In this document: piece after piece, positions 41,406 through 48,272 of the stretch | How the letters are laid out: each line of letters begins with the position of its first letter | Numbering within the stretch: position 1 is the stretch's first letter | Origin: Ferruginibacter sp. HRS2-29 | GTDB taxonomy: Bacteria > Bacteroidota > Bacteroidia > Chitinophagales > Chitinophagaceae | DNA: 64,000 nt | NCBI RefSeq assembly: GCF_024343615.1 | Contig: NZ_RJUB01000004.1 | Location: 62,001 to 126,000, forward strand | Direction: 5' to 3' | Notes under the pieces: model-generated | What the model was told of the DNA's origin: nothing | Databases searched by the model: none | What the model saw: the letters and a program-made list of their open reading frames with translations, nothing else | Program-made: the position numbers and the translations under genes

Positions 41406-43070
41406 ATGGACAAACTGATATTAAAAGTGCTGCTTGGTATCATCCATGTGTTTACAAAAAAAGATGTGGACTTCGACCGGCTGAAGATCATTGCAGAAAC
41501 GAAGATACTGATGGACAGGCGCCGCAGCCCGGCCAACTATCGCCAGAAACAACGCAAGGAAATAAAGAACCCATTGCTCATCACGTTGGTGATGTACGGT
41601 TTGCTGGGGCTTTTCATGGCGATGGTGATACTTGCAAGATTTCCTTTGCTCCTTGGCCTGGCAACTTTTCACGCCTATCTTTTATTCATGATGGCAATGA
41701 CCCTGGTGACGGATTTCAGCAGCGTATTGCTCGACACTACCGACAATGTGATCATACTCCCGAAGCCTGTAAGCAGCCGGACGCTTTTCCTGGCAAGGGT
41801 TGTACATATTTTAGTATACCTCCTCCAATTCACGATCGCGCTGGCGATATTCCCACTGATTGCAATATTCATCAAATTCGGTATCATCACCGGCCTGGTC
41901 AACATTGTGATGGTTTTACTTACAGTAGCATTCTCGGTATTCATCACATACCTGTTATACGCCTTCATCCTTCGCTTTGCAAATGAACAGAAAGTAAAAG
42001 ATATCATCAGCTATTTCCAGTTATTCATGACGATCTTTTTCGCGATCGGCTTCCAGGTATTTCCACGGATGATCAATCTCAACAGCATTCAGCTGAGTTT
42101 CGCATTGCATTGGTATTCCTATCTCGCTCCTCCCATCTGGATGGCCGTGGCTACCGAAGCTTTTCATGACCTGAATTTCGACCAGGTACATTTACTCATG
42201 CTGGCATGCGCTTTCATCATTCCCATCGCCACTGTATGGCTGATGATAAAATTCCTGGCGCCCTCATTTTCCCGCAAACTCGCGGCACTTAACAACAATA
42301 CAGAAGTAACCAAAAAAACTGCTGCCGGAGAAAAAGCAGGCAAAGACATTTCAGAAAAAATATCTCCGCTGGTCTGCACGACAGGAATTGAAAAAGCAGG
42401 CTTTGAACAGACATGGAAGATAACGGGAAGGGATAAAGGCTTTCGGATGCAGTTCTACCCCAGCCTGGCTTACATCCTGGTGTTCATTTTCATCATTGTA
42501 TTCAATAGCGGGAAAAATTTTACTGCTACCTGGCATAATTTACCCGATACAAAAAGGTTTCTTGCTTTTATTTATTTACCAATGATGAGCATCATATCGA
42601 GCCTCCCCATCGTGGCGTTCAATGACAATTATGTAGCAGCATGGGTTTATCAAAGTACACCGCTTACAAACCCCGGTGAAGTGATCACCGGAATGTTGAA
42701 ATCATTATTAATAAAATTCCTGGTACCCATTTATGTAGTAATGTTTACAGCATGTTATTATGTATGGGGCGCTGCCATAATCGATGATTTTATTTTAGGG
42801 TTCTTCAACAATGCCTTTATATTTTTGCTGATGGCCTATCTGTCGGATCATTATTTACCATTCTCCCGGCAGGCGAATATCAAAATGCAGACAGGCAAAC
42901 TGATACGTATGGTGATGCAGTTGATCATCATCGGCCTGCTGGTATTTGCTCATTACTCCGCATTGAAAATATATTGGTTACCATCCGCACTCATTCCTCT
43001 TTCAGCTTTTGGAGGATATATATTATTAAGAAGTATCAAAAGATTACCGTGGTCAAAAATAGCGATCTGA
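41406..43070 (+). CDS. ABC-2-type transporter permease, large
   Basis: 554 residues with about ten membrane segments in two clusters (residues about 60-300 and 350-545), joined by a soluble loop (LAALNNNTEVTKKTAAGEKA). Sequence such as LVTDFSSVLLDTTDNVIILP and YVAAWVYQSTPLTNPGEVIT is of a Bacteroidota permease group that accompanies the preceding ATPase. No better-known family is certain. The stop TGA at 43068-43070 is followed by the next ATG after one base, so translation is probably coupled. Confidence 0.8.
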   Translation: MDKLILKVLLGIIHVFTKKDVDFDRLKIIAETKILMDRRRSPANYRQKQRKEIKNPLLITLVMYGLLGLFMAMVILARFPLLLGLATFHAYLLFMMAMTLVTDFSSVLLDTTDNVIILPKPVSSRTLFLARVVHILVYLLQFTIALAIFPLIAIFIKFGIITGLVNIVMVLLTVAFSVFITYLLYAFILRFANEQKVKDIISYFQLFMTIFFAIGFQVFPRMINLNSIQLSFALHWYSYLAPPIWMAVATEAFHDLNFDQVHLLMLACAFIIPIATVWLMIKFLAPSFSRKLAALNNNTEVTKKTAAGEKAGKDISEKISPLVCTTGIEKAGFEQTWKITGRDKGFRMQFYPSLAYILVFIFIIVFNSGKNFTATWHNLPDTKRFLAFIYLPMMSIISSLPIVAFNDNYVAAWVYQSTPLTNPGEVITGMLKSLLIKFLVPIYVVMFTACYYVWGAAIIDDFILGFFNNAFIFLLMAYLSDHYLPFSRQANIKMQTGKLIRMVMQLIIIGLLVFAHYSALKIYWLPSALIPLSAFGGYILLRSIKRLPWSKIAI

Positions 43071-43071
43071 T

Positions 43072-43743
43072 ATGGCAGTAAATATAACAGCATATAAGGA
43101 AATTGTAAATGAATTAACGGCAAAGAACGTAACACTGGTGGCCGTTTCCAAGTTCAAGAGTGCAGAAGATATCATGCAATTGTATGAACTCGGGCAACGT
43201 GATTTCGGTGAAAATTTTGTGCAGGAATTGCTACTCAAGCAAGAGGCTTTACCAAAAGATATCCGCTGGCATTTCATCGGGCATCTGCAGAGCAATAAGG
43301 TAAAATACATCGCACCTTTTATTCATCTCATCCATGGTGTTGATAGTAAAAAGTTATTGGCAGAAATAAACAAACAGGCTGCTAAACTGGACAAGCAGAT
43401 CCATTGCCTGCTGCAGGTATACATTGCCGAAGAAGAAACGAAGTTTGGTTTTGATCTACACGAATTAGGCGAATTACACGAATTGCACGAATTATCGAAT
43501 ATAAAGATCCAGGGTTTGATGGGTATGGCATCCTTTTCGAATGATGAACTCAAAATAAAAAAAGAATTCAGCAATCTTAAAAATGCTTTTGACCGTGCAA
43601 ACCAACTTTCAACTTTCAACCATCAACTTTCAACCCTCTCCATGGGAATGAGTGGCGATTACAAAATTGCTGTTGAATGCGGAAGCACGATGGTGCGCAT
43701 CGGCAGCCTGCTGTTCGGTAGCCGCAACCAGCCGGTGCAATGA
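43072..43743 (+). CDS. YggS-type PLP-dependent protein (PLP homeostasis)
   Basis: 223 residues of the YggS/ProSC family. The PLP Lys lies in VTLVAVSKFKSAEDIMQLYE (AVSKF), GQRDFGENFVQELLLKQEAL is the next block, and IRWHFIGHLQSNKVKYIAPF is the family hallmark. The C-terminal SMGMSGDYKIAVECGSTMVR is the phosphate-binding end. It has no known catalytic activity and helps keep PLP levels. It is coupled to the permease gene upstream and overlaps the next gene by 4 bases. The stretch around residue 140 (HELGELHELHELSNIKI) is a short repetitive insertion. Confidence 0.94.
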   Translation: MAVNITAYKEIVNELTAKNVTLVAVSKFKSAEDIMQLYELGQRDFGENFVQELLLKQEALPKDIRWHFIGHLQSNKVKYIAPFIHLIHGVDSKKLLAEINKQAAKLDKQIHCLLQVYIAEEETKFGFDLHELGELHELHELSNIKIQGLMGMASFSNDELKIKKEFSNLKNAFDRANQLSTFNHQLSTLSMGMSGDYKIAVECGSTMVRIGSLLFGSRNQPVQ

Positions 43744-44504
43744 CGGGTGAGTTGATCATATTGTGTACAGCCGCGTTCTTTGCTGGTTTCATCGATTCGA
43801 TTGTGGGTGGCGGAGGGCTGGTGCAAACGCCCGCAACGTTGGTAGTACTTCCTCAATATCCTGTTGCTACCTTGCTTGGCACTACAAAGATCCCGGCATT
43901 CATCGGCACTTCCATGGCTGCTTTTCAATATGCCAAACGGGTGATGCTGCAATGGAAACTTTTACTCTGGATGTGCTCCATCGCTTTACTCATGGCAATG
44001 GCGGGCTCGGCTACTGTTGCAAGGATCAGCAATAGTTTCATGAAACCGATGATCTTCATCATACTGATTGCTGTAGCGGTATACACATTTGCGAAAAAAG
44101 ATTTTGGCTCGGCAGTCAGTAAAACTATTTCCGACAGAGAACAACTGATCTATGGAAGTATTTTCGCGGTCGTGGTGGGTTTTTACGATGGCTTCATCGG
44201 CCCGGGCGCCGGAAGTTTCCTGTTGTTGTTTTTCATTACAACACTCGGCTTCGATTTTCTGAAAGCCAGTGCTCACGCCAAGTTTGTCAACCTTGCTACC
44301 AATATGGGCTCGATCCTTTATTTCAGCGCCAGCGGACATATCCTCTACAAATTCGCTTTACCCATGGCTGCTTTCAATTTCGCCGGATCATACTTTGGTT
44401 CACGGTTAGCGATTCTGAAAGGGAATAAATTTATCAGGGTATTTTTTCTTTTGGTAGTGCTCGGCACGATCATAAGGTTTGGCTATGATATTTTTTTCAG
44501 GTAA
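43740..44504 (+). CDS. TauE/SafE family sulfite/sulfonate exporter-like membrane protein
   Basis: 254 residues with eight membrane segments. FFAGFIDSIVGGGGLVQTPA at the N-terminus and YDGFIGPGAGSFLLLFFITT in the second half are the repeated glycine-rich signatures of TauE/SafE (DUF81) transporters, which export sulfite or organosulfonates in characterised cases. It overlaps the yggS-like gene by 4 bases. The substrate here is unknown. Closing gene of the four-gene cluster from 40631. Confidence 0.9.
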   Translation: MTGELIILCTAAFFAGFIDSIVGGGGLVQTPATLVVLPQYPVATLLGTTKIPAFIGTSMAAFQYAKRVMLQWKLLLWMCSIALLMAMAGSATVARISNSFMKPMIFIILIAVAVYTFAKKDFGSAVSKTISDREQLIYGSIFAVVVGFYDGFIGPGAGSFLLLFFITTLGFDFLKASAHAKFVNLATNMGSILYFSASGHILYKFALPMAAFNFAGSYFGSRLAILKGNKFIRVFFLLVVLGTIIRFGYDIFFR

Positions 44505-44523
44505 AATAAATGCAATTAAACTA

Positions 44524-44658
44524 ATGAGGAATCTATTAATTTTATTTTTTGCCATATCAATTTATTCATGCACACATGGCAATGACGAATGGAAAACTCT
44601 ATGGAGTAAACATGAAAACGGTATCGGAACTCATATCCCCGACAGCATAGCCCCTTAG
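44524..44658 (+). CDS. Small lipoprotein-like ORF (44 aa), possibly a remnant
   Basis: ATG at 44524, 44 codons ending TAG at 44656-44658. The N-terminus MRNLLILFFAISIYSC is a lipoprotein signal with Cys16, then a hydrophilic tail (THGNDEWKTLWSKHENGIGT). It is shorter than most lipoproteins and could be a truncated one. It lies 19 bases after the TauE gene on the same strand. The small size makes this tentative. Confidence 0.35.
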   Translation: MRNLLILFFAISIYSCTHGNDEWKTLWSKHENGIGTHIPDSIAP

Positions 44659-44743
44659 AACACCTTACGGTCATCTATCATAACTCTTTGTAAAATCAGA
44701 CCGTTTTTATATTATTCCGTCAACCAAAACTATCAATTGTCAA

Positions 44744-45892
44744 CTATCGGCTCCACCAGTAGTATACTTTTTTAGCAGTATCAACCGGTACATCATTCTG
44801 AAGATAATCTGGTAAAACAATATCTGACTTAAACATATCCTCAGCCCTCCGACGTATTTTTTTTCGGAGGTTCCTGTAAGCTACACAGGGATGTTCCCAT
44901 ATTTCCTCGATGACATTATATATTATGTGATCTTTGTCGGGCATGCAATTTTCCAAAGGAAGCCGTGTCAGCAAATTATCCAGCATCTTCGCACTTGAAT
45001 CTGATTGCTGCGCAACCAAAGCTTTGATAAAATCTTCCGGATCAGCCCTGTCATAATAGGCTCCTGAAAAACCATTCCGGCTATGGCCGGTATACTTAAA
45101 GAAACTCCTGCGGTAATATTCGCGTAGCACGTCAAAATATGCCGTATCGGGGAACTCCCCGATCAGCCTGAGCGAAACATGACTCAGTTGCCAGCAGTTT
45201 TCCATCATTTTCTTTTTGATAACATCGATATCTTGTCTCTTCTTAAATTTTGCCAGGCCATAAAGGGCAAATTCCACTTCTCTGAATTTTGTTTCAAAAC
45301 CATAGACTGAAATATCCCTTAATCTGGTGGCCATATTCTTAATGATGGAATAATACTTTTCCTGCGGCTGGATCATTTCAAGAATGAAATAGGCAGACCA
45401 CAGGTAGTTGTGTTGCTGCAATACTTTTTCTATGGTTTCATCTCTCTTCGCCTTGCTTTCCCAGGTGGAATACAACAAAATATTGTCAGAGACCCTGTAT
45501 TCCGCAACGCCAAATTCGCCATCATCTACCTGGACGAATGCCGTATCGTCTAGGTGGCCCATCACCACATCAAACTGATCGAATGATTTTCTTTTCAGCA
45601 TTTCTGCAAAAGCAGAAGACCTTAACACGGGATGTTCGGATTGGCTGAGACGAATCAGTTCGTTATCCGTAGCCATATGCCTGAGTGCACTGTCAGAATA
45701 CATGACGATACCTTTTGAAACTATTTTTTCAAGATATGGCTGCAAAGCAGGGCGGAAATCCCTTATGGCATAATGATATCCAGTATCTGGATTGCACGAC
45801 CATAGTATCAATGGCAAAAGAATAAGCTGTAATTGTTGTAAAATACTCTTATGCCTGAATAAATTTTTTAGCGGCAAGAATCTGTATTGCAT
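44744..45892 (-). CDS. Lipoprotein of unknown function (382 aa), helical repeat-like
   Basis: The N-terminal part has two Met starts and the hydrophobic stretch LQQLQLILLPLILWSC with a lipobox Cys at about residue 33. The mature part is helical, with sequence such as LRSSAFAEMLKRKSFDQFDV, NYLWSAYFILEMIQPQEKYY and ATRLRDISVYGFETKFREVE that resembles HEAT-like repeats. A Cys-poor, charged protein, ending TAKKVYYWWSR. I do not recognise a family. Next to an HTH gene on the same strand, but with no evident functional link. Confidence 0.6.
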   Translation of the reverse strand: MQYRFLPLKNLFRHKSILQQLQLILLPLILWSCNPDTGYHYAIRDFRPALQPYLEKIVSKGIVMYSDSALRHMATDNELIRLSQSEHPVLRSSAFAEMLKRKSFDQFDVVMGHLDDTAFVQVDDGEFGVAEYRVSDNILLYSTWESKAKRDETIEKVLQQHNYLWSAYFILEMIQPQEKYYSIIKNMATRLRDISVYGFETKFREVEFALYGLAKFKKRQDIDVIKKKMMENCWQLSHVSLRLIGEFPDTAYFDVLREYYRRSFFKYTGHSRNGFSGAYYDRADPEDFIKALVAQQSDSSAKMLDNLLTRLPLENCMPDKDHIIYNVIEEIWEHPCVAYRNLRKKIRRRAEDMFKSDIVLPDYLQNDVPVDTAKKVYYWWSR

Positions 45893-45910
45893 AGATGGCT
45901 TTTTTAAAGA

Positions 45911-46471
45911 TCATATTGCATCAAGCAGCCGGTTGAGCCCTTCCAGTTTTTCATCTAAGCGCTTGCTTATAAATCGAAGCGCTTCTATTTCTACAACCAG
46001 TTTATCGATCATGCTTTGGGGCGCCTGCTTTAGTGTACGTCTTATATCTGATTCTGCTTTTTTTATGGAGAATAACTCGCCTTTTGTCAACGTGCTGATA
46101 ACCCGTAAGTGACTGATCAGCGCCAGTGACATTTGAGCGTTGGTACGCTTTTCCTGCAGTGGCTCCAGTTTACGCTGCAGGGTCTGTAATTTGTACGCAC
46201 AATCTTTACCGTATTTAAAAAGATCATTTTTCGTTTTCTGGTATTCCTGCTTCATAAACCTGGAATAATCCCCCGCATTATACGATGTTTCAGCTGACGG
46301 AGCATTTTCCGCGATATGTTCCAGTTCCCTGAATTTTTCCATCGCCCTGCCTGGCAATGCCCTTTTGCCGGTTTCTGCTAAGGCAAGTTGGGCCAGGTTA
46401 ACATCCAGCAAGGTGGCCGCCACCTGCTGTGTAAATCCATAACGTGACCGAAGCGCTTTTAAACTTTCCAT
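45911..46471 (-). CDS. Helix-turn-helix protein with C-terminal coiled coil
   Basis: 186 residues. Residues 1-40 (MESLKALRSRYGFTQQVAAT LLDVNLAQLALAETGKR) form an XRE-like HTH with the TQQVAATLLDV recognition region. The remainder is long helices with heptad patterns (CAYKLQTLQRKLEPLQEKR; FSIKKAESDIRRTLKQAPQS; FISKRLDEKLEGLNRLLDAI), probably for dimerisation. Not a classical repressor I recognise. Immediately upstream lies a cluster of TTATAAC half-sites (46480-46560), as expected for autoregulation. Confidence 0.75.
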   Translation of the reverse strand: MESLKALRSRYGFTQQVAATLLDVNLAQLALAETGKRALPGRAMEKFRELEHIAENAPSAETSYNAGDYSRFMKQEYQKTKNDLFKYGKDCAYKLQTLQRKLEPLQEKRTNAQMSLALISHLRVISTLTKGELFSIKKAESDIRRTLKQAPQSMIDKLVVEIEALRFISKRLDEKLEGLNRLLDAI

Positions 46472-46479
46472 ATGACGAT

Positions 46480-46560
46480 ATTTATATTATAAATATAATG
46501 TTATAAAACGACTTGTTATAATTTTATTTTATAACATTACAATTTATAACATTCGGGGAT
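46480..46560. promoter_or_regulatory. Cluster of TTATAAC/GTTATAA half-sites
   Basis: The palindrome TATTTATATTATAAATATAA overlaps 46477-46497, followed by four TTATAAC-like half-sites (ATGTTATAAAA, CTTGTTATAA, TTTATAACATT, TTTATAACATT) in about 60 bases. Probably operators of the HTH gene at 45911; also upstream of the TonB-like gene at 46713. Confidence 0.5.
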
Positions 46561-46712
46561 TTATTTGACTCTTTAAAAGAATGATGAGATTTGAATTCCA
46601 GAAGTAATATTTCTTTCTTTTTGTTAAAATTTCCCAATCTTTCCTATGCAATCCCCCGCCTTCTTGCATCCATTGGCCAAATTATAATAACTTTATCCCA
46701 ATTCATTTATAT

Positions 46713-47534
46713 ATGAACATCTCAAAAAATTTCGAATCCGAAAAAAACAGGAAGGCGTTAATATACACCGGCATCATTTGCGGGGCTTTGCTGTTGCTCT
46801 TCATCCTCATCAGCTGGAAGATAGTGCCTCCGGTAGAACCAGTGCCGCTCGACCTGATTGAGGTCAACCTCGGTAATGAAAGCGAAGGATTCGGTGATGT
46901 GCAGCCGCTGATTAAAGGCGACAAAGGCCTCAAAAACCAGGATGAATCCGACAATGTAAAACAAACTGCTCCTCCACAACAGGAAGATGAAAAAGTGACT
47001 CCCGATGACAATGCGGAAACTGATGCGGCGCCGGTAACCAAAACGGAGACAAAAAAAGTGATCAAACCATCACCGGTTATCACACCTACAAAGCATGTAG
47101 TAGTGCCTACTCCAAAACCGGCCAAGGCTAAATATGAAATGACTGGTGGCACGAAACCCAGTAATGGCAATAACGCTACAGAAGATAATGGCTATAAAAA
47201 ACAGGGAACCGACCCGAATGGAAATGGTGATAACGGTTTGCCCAATGGCAATAAAGACGCTTATGGTAACAATCCCGGTGGAAAGACCGGCGGAAAAGTA
47301 GCGCCACCAAGAATTACACGTTATTATTCGTTCAATGGTGATCTTCCTAAAGCTACCATTTTCGCCCTGGTGAATGTTTCGGGAGGAAGGGGTACTTTGA
47401 TAAAACTGGTAAAACCCAGTACCAGCTTCGAAAGCCGCTATGCCGACGCTGTAAGGAATTACCTGCGAAATATGGAATTCGACAAAAGCCAGGAAGGAAC
47501 AACCACCGTTCCATTTAATTTTAATGTAAAATAA
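46713..47534 (+). CDS. TonB-like energy-transducer protein
   Basis: 273 residues with the TonB architecture: a short cytoplasmic N-terminus, one membrane helix (about 17-36, LIYTGIICGALLLLFILISW), a long Pro/Lys/Asn/Gly-rich periplasmic linker (residues about 45-195, including NGNGDNGLPNGNKDAYGNN), and a C-terminal globular part (about 200-273: PRITRYYSFNGDLPKATIFA) of TonB-CTD length. TonB proteins couple the proton motive force to outer-membrane receptors. No exbBD genes lie adjacent. Its stop is followed by a strong hairpin. Confidence 0.75.
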   Translation: MNISKNFESEKNRKALIYTGIICGALLLLFILISWKIVPPVEPVPLDLIEVNLGNESEGFGDVQPLIKGDKGLKNQDESDNVKQTAPPQQEDEKVTPDDNAETDAAPVTKTETKKVIKPSPVITPTKHVVVPTPKPAKAKYEMTGGTKPSNGNNATEDNGYKKQGTDPNGNGDNGLPNGNKDAYGNNPGGKTGGKVAPPRITRYYSFNGDLPKATIFALVNVSGGRGTLIKLVKPSTSFESRYADAVRNYLRNMEFDKSQEGTTTVPFNFNVK

Positions 47535-47584
47535 TAAACGCTGATTAAAAATGATTTCGCGGATAACGCAGCTCATTTATAAAA

Positions 47585-47626
47585 AATGCGGTTTGTAAGA
47601 CAATTCAACTTCTTACAAACCGCATT
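47585..47626. terminator. Bidirectional intrinsic terminator, 16-bp stem
   Basis: Perfect stem AATGCGGTTTGTAAGA/TCTTACAAACCGCATT (47585-47600 with 47611-47626), 10-base loop, A-rich flank on the left. It lies between the TonB-like gene and the convergent YciI-type gene. Confidence 0.85.
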
Positions 47627-47684
47627 ATCAATTATCCATTATCCATTATCAGTTATCAGTTATCCATTATCAACTATCCACTAA
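47627..47684. repeat. ATTATCCATT-family tract at the 3' side of the YciI-type gene
   Basis: Single-arm tandem ATCAATTATCCATTATCCAT and ATCAGTTATCAGTTATCCAT units abutting the stop of the 47681 gene. A matching left arm was not found. Confidence 0.7.
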
Positions 47685-48133
47685 AATATCTTTTTTCTCT
47701 GTATCTTTTTATGAATTCCGTTGATCTCCTGCACCGCTGCGGATGCATACCACTGAATATATTCCGCATCAAACAGGCCGGCTTTCACCGCAGGATCAGT
47801 AGCCACCAGTGACTTCGCTTCTTCTACTGTGGATACATTAAAAATAAAAAGCCCCCGGTAATTGAGCTCATTCTTTTCAAAAGGCCCTGCCAGTGACAAT
47901 TTCCCTTCATCTGCCAGGCGGATGATGTTATTGATATGCCCTTTGAATAAACTGTCTCTGTCGGCTTTGGGGAGATCTTTAACAGGACCTGTTTTAAGGA
48001 TCACCAATACATACATTTTCATGCCACGCTCGTCGGCATTTAACTTTTTTGCCAGAATAGAATCGTAGGCATTTTCCTGAGCAGATGCTCGTACGCTGAG
48101 GAGGAGCAAGGTGAAGAAGAGGATTTTTTTCAT
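47681..48133 (-). CDS. YciI-like domain protein with signal peptide
   Basis: 150 residues starting MKKILFFTLLLLSVRASAQE, a Sec signal. The rest matches the YciI/YCII family (a ferredoxin-like alpha/beta fold): YVLVILKTGPVKDLPKADRD, LADEGKLSLAGPFEKNELNY, GLFIFNVSTVEEAKSLVATD. YciI proteins are small enzymes of uncertain reaction; a secreted form is less usual. Single gene, facing the convergent TonB-like gene and ending in a repeat tract. Confidence 0.8.
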   Translation of the reverse strand: MKKILFFTLLLLSVRASAQENAYDSILAKKLNADERGMKMYVLVILKTGPVKDLPKADRDSLFKGHINNIIRLADEGKLSLAGPFEKNELNYRGLFIFNVSTVEEAKSLVATDPAVKAGLFDAEYIQWYASAAVQEINGIHKKIQRKKIF

Positions 48134-48146
48134 GATGAGATCTTTT

Positions 48147-48272
48147 GAATTAATAATGAATAATTAATAGTGAATAATTAATAGTGAATAATTCTTTCAA
48201 TTGCAATAACTATATACATCGGATAATCTTTAGAATCCGGGGCATAATCAATTATTAATTATTAATTATTTT
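48147..48272. repeat. Inverted-arm element of the TTAATTATTAATT family
   Basis: Left arm 48147-48191 (GAATTAATAATGAATAATTA then ATAGTGAATAATT), right arm 48246-48272 (AATCAATTATTAATTATTAA then TTATT). It separates the S9 peptidase gene from the YciI-like gene. Confidence 0.78.
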
